64,000 nucleotides of DNA from Persicaria tinctoria (GCA_037127255.1 JBANSL010000004.1:17429967-17493966), one strand, 5' to 3'. Counted from the first letter of the stretch, positions 21,429 to 33,300 are shown. The notes: generated by a model not told the origin, from the letters alone. Made by a program: numbers and translations.

Positions 21429-22579
21429 TCATTTGATTGAGTTGATGACCGTTAAGTTGTTCCCCTCAGTCATAATCCTAGTCAACCTCATTTCCAAAGC
21501 TGCAACCAAGCTCACTGCAACCAAGCTCGAGTGAAGGGCCAACACTTTTGCCATAAGGGCTGAAATAGACCCACATAACAATGCATCGCAGGCATGAACA
21601 CTTCCTTCGTGGATGCGTATAACGAAGCCCGTTGCGGCGGCACCTGTAGGCAAAACTGAACCATCAAAATTGACCTTGAAAACTCCTTCAAGGGTTTTTT
21701 TCCCAACGAACGTGTTTTCTTCTTCTAGATTCATGATAGTTTCTAGTTCTTTTGTTTCTTCTTCCTCATATTTGTTAAACCCTTGTTTTTGTATGTTCGT
21801 CATGAAGCTTTGGTCGTCAAATATTATTTTGTTTCTTATGGTCCAAATCCTCCTCTACCAGGTTGCTAGGGATGTTTTCTTGTTCTTAGTAAGCCTTGAA
21901 AAGATTTCAGAAATCACTTTTTATGATTGCTTTCCTTGTGTATCTGTTATCTATAACTCTTTCAATATCTCTATCAACTCATTCATTCATACTTTCCAAA
22001 GAATTATTTTCTTCTTCGGGAAGCATTTAGTTTTTCCATATCCATCCGTTTTCATTTCCTCGTACTCTACTCTGACATGTTATCATGTCAAAAGTAGAAG
22101 AAGTGGAGACCCGCCCATAGCGACTGGCTTTCCAATAGAGTATATCTTGAATTTCATTCATTGGAATTTTGATGTTTATTATTTTATCGACAATTCATTA
22201 AAGGAGGATTTTTAAAGTTCATCATTTTTCCATGTTTTATCCAGTCTTATGTACTTTTCAACACGGTCTTGTTCATTAATACCGATGCCAGAGATGTTTT
22301 TCTTAAATAGTTTCTCTCCTTCCAACGATTCATATTTCCAGAACTTTATTGTTTTTCTATTGCCAACTTGCAAGATGAATCCATTGTAAAAATTTTCTTT
22401 TATCTCCATTAGCTTCCTCCACTGCCATGCTACATTTTTCGGTTTTCATGTTCCCAAAGTTTGTCCCCCTTCAAATATCTTTCTTGAAAGACTTTCACCC
22501 AAATGTTTTCAGGTTTTGCCAAGATTTTCCACAAAAGTTTTATTTGTAATGCTTTATTCATGTCTCTCGATTTCTTGAG
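21429..22579 (-). pseudogene. Degenerate L1-type LINE, 3' half (reverse transcriptase tail, RNase H)
   Basis: Read on the minus strand: SRDMNKALQIKLLWKIL and WVKVFQERYLKGDKLWE (22430-22618, end of reverse transcriptase), then NGFILQVGNRKTIKFWK (22212-22409, zinc-binding connector), then KVNFDGSVLPTGAAATGFVIR (about 21560-21690) of a plant LINE RNase H. Many stops and frame changes. The upstream part continues beyond a hAT-type insertion at 25602. Confidence 0.8.
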
Positions 22580-22988
22580 TCCTAGACTAGGGCCGGACAT
22601 GAGATTGCAAAGGTCCAAGGCGAGATTCTAACACATGGCCCTTTGCTATTGTCAATCCTAACAAAAACATCAAACTATTAAAAAAAGCATTTAAATAGTA
22701 TAGAAAAAAAAATCCAAAATACATCACTAAAAAAATGGTTCATATCATTAATTGAAACATCAATTCAATTCAACAACAATTTATGACACGTGAATGTCAG
22801 CAACTTTTAGGCTCAACTCTAATTAAGAACATTTGTGATATACCTATCCCCACAAATGAAATTACAGATCGCCTCTACTGGGGACCTAGTAAAAACGGAT
22901 GGTTCTCTACAAGCTCAGCAGTTAATCTAATACACTGGAATAGAGGACACCGAAAAACTCATTGCGAATGGCTATGGGACCTTGACAC

Positions 22989-23867
22989 TAGGCGTGGCCA
23001 CGGGTTACGGGTCAACCCGTGACCCGCCGGGTAGTACGGGTCAATGACCCGCCGGGTCCGGGTTGACGGGTGGGGACGGGTAGCGGGTTAGGGTCGGGGA
23101 ATCCGTGACCCGTGACCCGGCGGGTCAACCCGGCAGGTCGACCCGCCGGGTCAACCCGCTTTTTTTAAAAAAAAAAAATTTGAAAAATTTATTTTTAATA
23201 AATTTATTTTTAATAAAATAAATTTATAATATTATGTAAATTATTCTTAAAATAACTCACAATAATACATAAACTAATATGCAAAATGCAATGTGAGACA
23301 CATAAACCCCATCCCTTCTCTTTTTATAGACTTGGAAGGCTTCCTTCATTCCCCTCATTTCCAATGTGGAACAAAGGTTTTGTCCCACATCGAAAATATG
23401 GAGTTAGAATGAGAAGACATGGGGCTATATATATGTATCTCACCTACCACATTTCTTCCACTTCACTTGTTTCCTACATTTCCTACATTGGAAATTAAGT
23501 TGGAAATAAAGTTTGAGAAATATATTCTCATATTTTTTTCTCTTACATCACACAATGAAATTATTGTGGATGAAAGAATTAATATGGAGATATAATTTTC
23601 CTACATTTTTAACACTTCATATGAAAGTGATAAAATGTGTTGTGAAGATAAAATCTTTACATTTTATTTATTTATTTATTTTAATAGTCATTTTTCTTAA
23701 AAAAAAAAGTTTTTTTTTTAAATAATGTAACCCGCCGGGTCAACGGGTCGACCCGAACCCGTCAACCCGTGAGATTTACGGGTTAGGGTTCGGGTCGGCC
23801 AACCCTGACCCTTGACCCGGCGGGTCGAACCCGTCGACCCGGCGGGTCCGACCCGTGGCCACGCCTA
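22989..23867. mobile_element. hAT-type MITE within the LINE
   Basis: Termini TAGGCGTGGCCACGGGT in inverted orientation, 8-bp duplication CTTGACAC at 22981-22988 and 23868-23875. Both subterminal zones are packed with ACGGGTC/GACCCGT-type short repeats around an AT-rich core. 879 bp, no coding capacity. Confidence 0.92.
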
Positions 23868-24350
23868 CTTGACACCCAACCAAAAATTAAGAACTTCCTT
23901 TGGAAGATAACAAAAAATGGACTCCCTACCAAAGCTAAACTGGAACAAAGACGAATTGCAGTGCCCATGCAATGTGAATTCTGCAACCATCCACATGAAG
24001 ATTTGTACCATATTTTCCTAGAATGCCCAAACACAAGAAACGTTGCCAACAATATTGAGCCAAAAATATGTCGGGAGATCAGTAAATATAGGAACCTTGA
24101 TAAAAATCCAAGCGAAACATTAAATGATCTAAAACTATCATTAGGTAGAGAGTCCTTTACCAAACTAGCAACAATCTAGTGGAGCCTATGGTACTTTAGA
24201 AACCAAATAATTTTTAGAAATGACACTGGGAATATCAAGTCCATTGTACCTTTTATAAATAAATAAATAAATAACGATATTGAATTGGAACTTCTCTAAG
24301 AAGGACCTCGAAGAGGATGAAAGAAAGAGTCAAAATCATAAGAAAAACCA

Positions 24351-24869
24351 ATGACAGCTCGAAAAAAGAAAAATATCAAATGGGAAAAACCACAACAAAA
24401 CTACTATAAACTAAACTTTGATGGATCAAGACTCGACTCTGGAGAAACATCGATAGGATATATTATAAGAGACCACAATGCCCACACCATATCTCTAAAA
24501 GCTGAGAAAGAGAATTGTAACACTGTAATCGGGGCTAAAGCCCTGGCGGTATATAAAGTTATTAAAGAAGCACTCAATAAAAATATCAAAAACATTGAAA
24601 TTGAAGGAGATAATCAATGTATTATTAACGCACTCTTGGGCTCCTGGAATTGCCCATGGGAGATCGAAATGCTCATCTCGGACTCCCAAATGGACCTATT
24701 GAAATTTTCCTCGGTCCGTATTCGTCATGTGTTTAAGGAAGTTAATAGCGTTGCGGATAGACTGACCCACCTGGGACATTTAACCCCTAATGCTAACCTT
24801 AACTCCGACATAGAATTGCAAGTTCTCATCCGTAAGGATGCTCTAGGCTGGACTAGAGACATAATGTAG
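24351..24869 (+). pseudogene. LINE RNase H domain
   Basis: 172 open residues with the plant LINE RNase H pattern: NFDGS (first catalytic Asp), IGYIIRD, EGDNQCIINAL (second acidic site) and FKEVNSVADRL (late Asp). The domain itself is open, but the rest of the element is truncated and broken. Followed by stop and A-rich tail. Confidence 0.8.
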
Positions 24870-25601
24870 CCAGACCTAACCACTTTCTATTATAAAAAAA
24901 AAACAATTTATGACAGACAAACAACATTTCAATTCAAAAAGTAAAACAGCAGTTCCACTCAACGATAGCAAATAATGAAACAAAATTGAAATCCAAAGCC
25001 ACGCCCTTCACGAAATCCAAACCCCACCCTCCAAACTAACAGCCACCGAAAGAGACGCAAAGGAGCGACCCACAGCCAGATCCGAGGAAGGTGCAAGAAT
25101 TGACGAAAAGGACCTAGATGTGAGCCCAACCCCAGGCGCAAACCATGAAATCGAACCCAAATCTGACCACCGAGCCACCAAACAACCACCCAGATCTAGA
25201 CCCAAAGACGCCGCCGAAGAAACTCCTCAACGGACCCAGAAAAATTTCGAAAAAAAATGCTGATCTGACTCAAAATACTGAAATTTTAGACACCCACACA
25301 AAAAATTATATTGCAAAGAAAGTTGTACACATGAAAAATCAGATATGGGTGGAGGAAGGATGAAGAAAGGGAAGGAGAACGTGTTAGAGTAGAAAACCCA
25401 AAGGCCAAAACCCTAAGAGAGAGTTTTTCTCTCTACCTTTCTCTCTCTCTCAGTGGTGGCGTTCCGGATTTCTTTCCCTTTTTTTTTTGGGTTTTCTCGC
25501 TTAGCTACGTATTCAATATTTTTTTTCAAAATACATGTATATTATTATAAATACATATATTTGGGCTTTGGACCCCTTGCGGAAGTGGGCCTGTCCTAGA
25601 C

Positions 25602-26290
25602 ATCCGAGGTGTTTAGGTTCACATATCCAATATATCCCATCTAATTAGAAGTTTGTAGCTTCTATCTTTGTTCATCGGTTAATTTGGTCCAGTTCCATAT
25701 GTATATCTCTCGGTAGCATGAAATTCTGCATCACATAGCATGGTTTCGTACCAAGATTGGATCTAATGAGAACCTCTACCTTGTTAGGAGAGAGAGTTCA
25801 CTTTCGATTTTGCAAGTTGAGATGTTGTTATACCCATCGTTTTTTCCAATGTATTCCTATTAACTCTTCTATTAATAATTAGAAATATGTGTCAAGTGCC
25901 ATTTGTTTTGTAGGGCGAAGCTAGTAATCCTATTTATCCTTGTATGTTTTGTTTTTGTTGGTTCAGAATTCCTAAGCTCACTTAAAATGCCAACTTATGA
26001 AAGTTAACTTTTGCGAAAATCACCATGACAATTATATACTTTGGTGAAAACTTGGAGAACACATTAACAAATTCAGACTATTTCTGAAAAAGAAAATATT
26101 TAATAATATCAGAAAAATGATCTTGACCATTTAACTACACATTATTAGTTATAACTTATAACCATGTGTTAAATGGATTTCTGAAATGATTTAGAAAAAT
26201 GCCCAAGTTTTTATCTATTAAAATAACTATAATAAAGACCAACATAACTCAAAATGTGTTTCCAAATTTATGCAGACATATTTGAAGCCA
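25602..26290 (-). other. Continuation of LINE relic and unassigned AT-rich flank
   Basis: The first 250 bp probably continue the minus-strand LINE interrupted at 22580, since the duplicated flank TCCTAGAC joins them; stops are frequent. From about 25860 to 26290 nothing is recognised. Confidence 0.4.
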
Positions 26291-26663
26291 CAAGTTGATA
26301 GTATTAAACGGACATCCATCCAAACAAATTCCCCAAATTTGTTTCCCATATTTTCCTCCCTCCCTCCCACTCTCTCTCCCTACAAAGTTTCATTCACAAT
26401 CCCCTTATCCTGAAATTTTCTCTTCTTTTCCCCCTAAATTGATTTCCTACCAATTAAGTGTATTAGCAATTAAGAAATCCCTCAAACCCTCAACCAACGC
26501 CCTCGCAGGAGAAAATTCAATCTAGCCCTAGTAACCCTAATTTTCTTGATCATGTATCTAATCTAGTTCAAAACAAATATATAAAAGCTATATATATATA
26601 TATATAATTATAAATATATATATAGCTAGGCATGCTCGGGATAGAAAAAACCAAACCCAAAAA
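26291..26663 (+). promoter_or_regulatory. Promoter/leader region of the AGC kinase gene
   Basis: CT-rich tract (CCTCCCTCCCACTCTCTCTC) near 26355 and a long TA run at 26588-26625, about 40-75 bp before the ATG. No single TATA box can be chosen. Confidence 0.4.
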
Positions 26664-28399
26664 ATGACGATCAAAGGAAGCATGAATAGCAATAGTACGG
26701 CAGCCCAAAGCGTGGAGCACCAAGATCATCCAAACTCGAAAGCAAGAGCGAACTCGCTGACGACGCACATGGCGAAGCCCGGAGAATTAGGGGCGACGTC
26801 GACGGCAACCCAAGCAGGCTCAAAGCACCAGAGGAGCGGCGGAGGAGGAGATGGAGCCTCAGGTGGGCATACTAGAAGCAACAGCCTGGACAGCCTCCAG
26901 AGCGTGACTCCGGCGGCATTCAAGCCCCACACTGGGGCCGGTGACGTCAGGTGGGACGCCATCAACCTGGCCGGTGCGAGGAACGGCCCGCTTAGCCTTG
27001 TGCACTTCAGGCTCCTCAAGCGTCTCGGCTATGGAGACATCGGCAGCGTCTACCTGGCCGAGCTACAAGGGACCGACACCCATTACGCTATCAAAGTCAT
27101 GGATAAGGCGTCGCTGGTTAGCCGGAACAAGCTGCTTAGGGCGCAGACTGAGAGGGAGATTCTTGGCCTTCTTGATCATCCTTTCTTGCCCACTCTTTAC
27201 AGCCACTTCGAAACCGACAAGTTCTGCTGCTTGGTTATGGAGTTTTGTAGTGGTGGTAATCTCCATTCTCTTAGGCAGAAGCAGCCTGATAAGTACTTCA
27301 ATGAGGAGGATGCAAGGTTATGATCTATATCCATCAATTGATCGATCTTTACCTTGAATTGAATTGAATTGAATTGAATTGAATCGACAGGTTCTACGCA
27401 TCCGAGATTCTACTAGCATTAGAGTATCTTCACATGCTAGGGATAGTCTACCGAGATCTGAAGCCAGAGAACGTTTTAGTTCGTGATGACGGACACATTA
27501 TGTTGTCGGACTTCGACCTCTCGCTCCGCTGCTCGGTGAACCCAACCCTAGTGAAGTCGTCGTCCACACACGGCTCGACCATGGGGACCCAATTGATCGG
27601 CACCTTCGGAGGAGCAGGCAACAAGGTGTACGACGAGGAGCTCGCAGGTGCAGGCCACGGAGGCAGCAACGCTGCGGCCGCTACCGCGGCCGCCACAGTC
27701 ACCCAGCAGCCCACCGGCTTCTTCCCAAGAATCCTCCCTTCCAAGAAGAACCGCAAGTCCAAGTCGGACTTCGGCCTCTTTGTAAATGGCTCCCTCCCGG
27801 AGCTGATGGCGGAGCCCACCAACGTGAAGTCGATGTCGTTCGTCGGCACCCACGAGTACCTGGCGCCGGAGATCATCCGCGGGGAGGGCCACGGTAGCGC
27901 GGTTGACTGGTGGACGTTCGGAATCTTCCTGTACGAGCTCCTCCACGGAACCACGCCGTTCAAGGGGAATGGAAACCGGGCCACGCTGTTCAACGTGGTG
28001 GGGCAGCCACTAAGGTTCCCGGACACGCCGCACATAAGCCACGTGGCACGTGATCTTATCCGGGGATTGTTGGTGAAGGAGCCCCAGAAGAGGATCGCTT
28101 ACAAGAGGGGAGCCACCGAGATCAAGCAGCACCCATTCTTTGAGGGTGTCAACTGGGCGCTGGTGAGGAGCGCCAACCCGCCTTATGTCCCGGAGCCCGT
28201 CGACTTCTCACGGTTCGCGAGCAAGGAGTCAGGGTCCGGGCACCACCAGCACCAGCACCACGGCCACCACCAGCACCAGCACCAGCACCACTCTGAACAT
28301 AAGAATACGGAGAGTGATAAGAGTATGAACCAGGGCAAGAGCAACAACGATGGCAGCTTGAATGAGGAGTCGTCCTATGTGGATTTCGAGTACTTCTAG
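26664..28399 (+). CDS. AGC1-type (AGC-VIII) serine/threonine kinase, 2 exons
   Basis: Exons 26664-27316 and 27391-28399 join in phase to 553 residues; the 74-bp intron lies just before [13 protein letters not shown], the usual place in this family. Kinase landmarks: glycine loop [10 protein letters not shown] (121-130), Lys144 in [15 protein letters not shown] (catalytic Asp240), DFD at 258-260 in place of DFG, an insertion of about 105 residues between subdomains VII and VIII, activation site [12 protein letters not shown] (Ser367). These are the marks of plant AGC-VIII kinases, which phosphorylate PIN auxin carriers at the plasma membrane; the sequence is closest in feel to the AGC1 group (D6PK/PAX-like) rather than PINOID. 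It ends in a His-rich stretch (501-518) and VDFEYF, a possible PDK1-docking F-x-x-F type end. Which AGC1 member it is cannot be settled here. Confidence 0.92.
27317..27390 (+). repeat. Short kinase intron with TTGAA microsatellite
   Basis: About seven 5-bp repeats of TTGAA/GAATT type fill the 3' half of this intron up to the acceptor CGACAG. Confidence 0.8.
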
Positions 28400-28706
28400 G
28401 ATGGGATCAAGTACGTTAATTAGACACCCCTTAATTAATTAATTCATTCTCTTGTGGTTGAATGTTAAGTTTCTTCTCTTAACCCCTCTTTATTTGTCAA
28501 TTTGTACAAACCAATGGATTGTATATGCTTTCATCTTTTCAAAACGACGTTGTTACAATTTGATACTTAATTGAAATTAATGTATGTATGTGTGTATTAG
28601 AAGATATTTAGCTCCATATATTGAACTATACGAGCAATTAATGAGAAGATGGTGACATTGTAATTATATAACCACTTCTGATCCTTAGCACCGATGACTG
28701 ATAACT
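28400..28706 (+). other. 3' untranslated/flanking region of the kinase gene
   Basis: AT-rich, no gene recognised; ends at the target duplication of the following SINE. Confidence 0.5.
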
Positions 28707-28722
28707 ATTGTACCAGCTAGTA

Positions 28723-29025
28723 GCCCCCCGGGCATAGCCCCCCGGGCATAGCCCCCCGGGCATAGCCCGGTGGTAGAAAGACCACCCTATGCTAAGCTTG
28801 GAAGCTTCGGGTGGGAGGTTTGATTCTCAGGAGGAGCATTATTTGTTTTTCCTGTGGAGTGGGCCTTCTGGAGCCAAATGGTATAAAGGGGGTGGTTGGA
28901 TCATTGCTGACGCATATCCCGCGGTTTACCTTCCCAAGTCTCCCCAAGTCAATGAGGGGTCGGAGACTTGTGGTCCAAGACTAGTCTAAGAATAAGCTTG
29001 GGATACCTGGATTTAAAAAAAATAA
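28723..29025 (+). mobile_element. tRNA-derived SINE with duplicated 5' segment
   Basis: A 16-bp duplication (ATTGTACCAGCTAGTA at 28707 and the same with one mismatch at 29026) frames 303 bp. An A-box-like TAGCCCGGTGG (28763) and B-box-like GGTTTGATTCT (28817) lie 44 bp apart; the 3' end is A-rich. The first 45 bp are three copies of a 15-bp unit AGCCCCCCGGGCAT. Confidence 0.82.
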
Positions 29026-29570
29026 ATTGTACTAGCTAGTAAGAGCATCCCTAATTACTCTTATTCAGGGGCGGCCACAAGGGACGCAGGGCAGCCTCCT
29101 CCCCCCGGTGGGACAAAATCGTAAAAAATAAAAACAAAGGTACAAAATATGAAAAAAAATATAAATATTGTCTAGCTTAGTTGATAAAGAAAGGACATTA
29201 TGTTGTTGTCTGAATGGCCTAACACTAGGCCATGGCGCAATTCAGGCAGCGGACATTACGCCGTTGCCTAAATGCCCCTCACGTCACCTGAGCATTCAGG
29301 CAACGAACATGTCGTCACCTAAATGGTGGTTGCTTCAAGCTCGTGCCCCCAATCTTCAAGTGACAAAAAAATGTTTTTTTGTCGCCTGAGACGTTTCAGG
29401 CAACAAACAAACTATTCGTTGCCTGAATATTGCCAACGAAATCGTCCTTAGCCATTCAGGTGACAAGAGAAGTGCGTTTGCCTGTGTCATAGGGACACTG
29501 TTAGAAAATTTGAATATTCAAGCGACGAAAATGTTCATTGCCTGATTCTAATCAATGTTCGTTGCCTGAA

Positions 29571-29830
29571 TCATAGGGACATTTGTATGAGTGTTGTTCA
29601 AGCGACCGTATTTATCAATGTTCGTTTCCTTATTCTTATCAATGTTCGTTACCCAAATGATAGGGACATTTGTATGAGTGTTGTTCAAGCGGCCATATTT
29701 ATCAATGTTCATTGTCTTATTCAAATCAATGTTCGTTACCCGAATCATAGGGACAGTTGTATGAGTGTTGTTCAAGCGACCGTATTTATCAATGTTCGTT
29801 GCCTGATTCTTAAAGGGACAAGGTAGACAT
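29571..29830 (+). repeat. Tandem repeat, about 87-bp unit, three copies
   Basis: Units begin ATAGGGACATTTGTATGAGT at about 29571, 29660 and 29748 and contain the phrase TATCAATGTTCGTT twice each. Confidence 0.85.
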
Positions 29831-30704
29831 TTTAAGATTGTTGCTTGGATGACATATTGGTAATAAAAAAAATGCTATTTGGAAGCTCTTGTTGCTCCCT
29901 ATTGTCACAACACCAATTCACATTTCACAACAGAACACATTTCACACAAAAATATTATTCACAAACCCAACAGTTCACACTTCAATTTCAAAAAAACTTG
30001 CAAAATACCAAAGTTCTTACACAATTCACAAACCCAACAATTCACAATTCACACAAACCATTTCACAATGCACAACCATCTCTCTTCATACGCAAACTTG
30101 ACATATCTAGTAGAAGTCTAGCAACCATTTGATATTTACAAAAAAAAAAGTCTAGCAAAATAGTTCCGACATTGAGATACAATAAAAACCTTAATGGATT
30201 GTTTGGAGGGTCATTCACCAAGTGGCTGACTTGTTCGTCCGAATGGGTGCCTTGTTTGGCTGCGAGTAGCTCATGCCCAACGGTCTCCAACGCAGGAATG
30301 CGCGACAAAGCTATCCTTGCATCCTCCTGAGCCTTTGCAGCCTTCTCTTCCAATTGCCTCCTCTCTTCAGCCACAGCAACAGCCCATGGGCCTCCCATCT
30401 TCTTTGGGGGTCACCTGTGAGTCCCTCCTATACCTAGAGCGGTAGTCAAAGAAACAGTTAAGAACAATTTTTATATAGTTAACAAAAGAACAAATAAAAG
30501 CATATTTATAAATAGATTATCATACAAACTTCATTAATTAGGAACTCTCAATTTCAGAACGAGTTAAAGTTGATTAGCATATCAAGTAGCATTATTATAA
30601 ATATATACCATGTTAATAAGTAATAACATTTCTAACGAAGAACTCGATCCAAATAATAAAAGACTGAATATTAATCAAAAACAAATTATTCAATCCTAAA
30701 AACT

Positions 30705-31230
30705 TCGATTACCATCTCAAGAAAATATAGCTTTAGATGAAAAAAGAAGAGGAATGTTAAATACACTCTTTCCAGAAACAAGTGCATATAAAAAATCATC
30801 CTTAATTTCAAAACAAATGCATATAACATCGATTACCATCTCAATTTCAATTCTAAAAGACTACCATCTCAATTTCAGAATTGGTAGCTTTAGATGAAGA
30901 AGATAAGAGGAAAGTTAAATACACTCTTTCCAGAATAATTGCATATAAAAAATCACCTTTAATTTCAGAACAAGTGCATATAACATCGATTACCATCTCA
31001 ATTTCAGAACACGCAGCTTAAGATGAAGAAGAGAAGAACAAAGTTAAATATATACACTCTTTCCAGAACAAGTGCATATAAAAAATCACCCTTAATTTCA
31101 GAACAAGTGCATATAACATCGATTACCATCTCAATTTCAGAACATGCAGCTTTAGATGATGAAGATAAGTGGAAAGTTCAATCCTAAAAACATCGATTAA
31201 CATCTCAATTTCAGAACAAGTGCATATAAC
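30705..31230 (+). repeat. Minisatellite, four degenerate units of 112-155 bp
   Basis: Each unit starts TCGATTACCATCTCAA and ends GTGCATATAACA. Starts near 30705, 30830, 30985 and 31119. Unit length varies through internal gains and losses. Confidence 0.85.
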
Positions 31231-31701
31231 ATCTCCCTTAATTTCCCCCATTTTTCTATGTAGAAAAAAATCTACTCTTTTCTAGAAATGTTAAATACCA
31301 AGTAGGCATGTTAATACTTAATATAGTACGTTATGTTTAGTATGTAGCAATCATATCCACTCAAACATAGCCCACTAAGAAAAATATACTATAAAAAGTT
31401 TTAGTGAACCCTCAATTTCCATATTTACCATTAGACAGACATATGATGTAGACAAGGCCACTTTCTGAAGTTGGTAGTCAATTTTGAACAAAACAGGAAC
31501 TTAGAAGCTTCTCAAATTGGACCACTTCATTACTAATCATAATGTGACTATCTAATAAGAATTTGACATTCTTCATACCTCTGACTTCTGTGCCTCGCTG
31601 CTCTCCAACGCAAGAAGCAAGAATCTGGCAATGTTCTTCTACGGACAAGGGGCATGGCGCTGCTTCGCTGGAAGTGCTAGCTTTGAGGATGGTGATGGTG
31701 T

Positions 31702-31799
31702 AACCATTCCGGAATGGCTCACTGGAAAGGACTTACGGGTAGTACCCAAAGGTCCACAGTTCGAACCCTGGATATGGCCGCTCTTTATTTACAAATTCA
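31702..31799 (+). mobile_element. 98-bp tRNA-like SINE insertion
   Basis: A perfect 16-bp duplication AGGATGGTGATGGTGT flanks it (31686-31701 and 31800-31815). Inside, TGGCTCACTGG (31715) and AGTTCGAACCC (31758) fit RNA polymerase III A- and B-boxes. Nearly the whole insert is the tRNA-like part, so it is much shorter than usual plant SINEs. Confidence 0.78.
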
Positions 31800-32190
31800 A
31801 GGATGGTGATGGTGTGGATTGGCTGATCTCCTCATATAACTTAGATAATAAAATCAGATCTTAGATATTACAAGAGAAGAGAAAAGAATAGAGAACTTAG
31901 ATAATAAAATCAGAACATAAATGAACCATTCCCATGGCAACTTTCAAACATACAAACAATGACATTAAAATGAGACTTAATTATGACTCATTCTTCTGCA
32001 TTTGGGCAAGAGTTGTAGATATTTCGTTAAGAGCGCTTGAACATAGGGTGCCCGATTGCCTGTTGCAGCCAGCTTCACTGCCCTATGGCATAGTGGCTTC
32101 GAGCCTGAGTGATGGTTGATGGAGAGTTTTGGTTTTTGGTTCGGTTGGCCTTGTTCTGCGCACACAAATCCTAAAAAAAACAAATGAATT

Positions 32191-33300
32191 CAACATCAAA
32201 CACAAGTTAGCATATTACAAGTTTCATTATATATACCGAGAAAAAAATTATGAATAAAAAAAAATCCCCCCACCACTCTCTAGCAAATCCTATGGACCCC
32301 ACTACTCTTATTTTAGGAATTTTGGGGTTTTTTAATAGCTTTTTGAAAAAAAAAAATGCCCAACAAGAAACAGTGTGAGTCTTCTTCAAATCTATAACAT
32401 TTTCTAAACACTAAATGCTTCTTTAAATCATGTAGGGGGGAGTTATTAGAGTGAAAGCGAAATTCTAATTAAAAATGTTTTAAAAAACATCGTCGAGTCG
32501 TTGTTTGAAACAATGACCCTATTTTAATTTTTTTCTATAAGATAGAAACAACGACTTGGGGAGATAGAGAGAGGTTGTTAATTTAAGAGGGGTGGTAGAG
32601 GGGGTGGCTACGGGAGAGGGTGAGGGGATTGTAGTTACATAGAGGGAAGAGAGAGAGAGATTTAAAAAAATACAGACACTCATAAGTCGCGTGCGTGTAG
32701 TATATGGTTGCTTGGGATACTCATGAGTAGGGGCGGGTAAAGGAGGCACGAGTAAGAAGATGATTCATTGGGAGAATCTGCAGATGAGCTGGTTTAAAAT
32801 CAACACGAATGGAGTAGTCAACTATGAACTCGCCAGGGCAAGACTGATTGTAAACCAACAATCCAGCAAAAGGTCGCGTAAGATACTTTCTCCAATCCAA
32901 ATAGAAGGTAAGCATCAAAATTACGTAAACCCAACCTATACAAAGAAAGACTTTCGTTTCCCTACACCTAACAAGTAAAAGTGGTTGGCACCCACCATAC
33001 GTTACATCCGATTCTCCAACCATTCTCATATGTTATGCTCAAAATCACAGATGTATTATAGACCGGAACTGGACTTGACTCCTAAGAAACTCTTTGAACT
33101 CTTAGGGCCTATTTAGATATGCAACCCCTACCAAACAGGGTCAAAAAAAATGAAAGCAAGAGACCTAGATAAGCTTCAGTCTACCACTCTCTATTGGTTT
33201 ACACATGAGGGAGGAGCGAAGCTAGCACGCGGAGTCTAGCTACTACTACATGAGTCCCACACACCACTCCACATCTCTAGGTTGTCCATTCAAGCTCATC
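32191..33300. other. Unassigned intergenic DNA
   Basis: No gene, RNA or element recognised. A-runs at 32167 and 32346, purine-rich strand 32570-32660. Confidence 0.5.

Larger units (their letters stand above)
22789..24902 (+). mobile_element. 5'-truncated L1-type LINE
   Basis: Perfect 13-bp target duplication ACAATTTATGACA at 22776-22788 and 24903-24915, the second directly after an A-run. Encodes the zinc-binding connector (zf-RVT: PMQCEFCNHPHEDLYHIFLECP) and RNase H (YKLNFDGSRLDSGETSIGYI... IEGDNQCIINALLG, 24351-24869). It starts inside the reverse transcriptase tail, as 5' truncation predicts. The connector is split by a hAT-type element at 22989 and stops interrupt the frame near 24178-24350. 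Confidence 0.88.
22588..25593. mobile_element. hAT-type element inserted in the LINE relic
   Basis: Flanked by a perfect 8-bp duplication TCCTAGAC (22580-22587 and 25594-25601). Ends TAGGGCCGGAC and, inverted, CAGGCCCAC are imperfect hAT-like termini. No transposase seen. A plus-strand LINE occupies most of it. Confidence 0.72.
29050..32190 (-). mobile_element. Probable CACTA (En/Spm) relic
   Basis: Two minus-strand peptide fragments fit plant En/Spm transposase C-termini: SGSKPLCHRAVKLAATGNRA (31977-32183, resembling the G-S-K/Q-S-F block) and a charged helix EERRQLEEKAAKAQEDARIAL (30063-30398). The 29400-29830 segment has clustered inverted and direct CGTTGCCTGAAT motifs, like CACTA subterminal repeats. 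No CACTA termini or 3-bp duplication were found, so the boundaries are guesses. Confidence 0.42.

Noticed and set aside
27448..28035. Long minus-strand open frames opposite the kinase exon 2
   Set aside because: They are shadows of GC-rich coding sequence; no family resemblance, and the plus frame has all kinase motifs.
28789..28989. 66-residue ORF after the kinase gene
   Set aside because: Lies within the SINE body; no protein similarity.
29067..29100. hAT left end (CAGGGGCGGCC) near 29067
   Set aside because: The start looks right, but no matching right terminus or 8-bp duplication could be found.
29571..29830. CRISPR-like direct repeats
   Set aside because: Units are contiguous tandem repeats without unique spacers, in plant DNA; a subterminal transposon array or minisatellite explains them.
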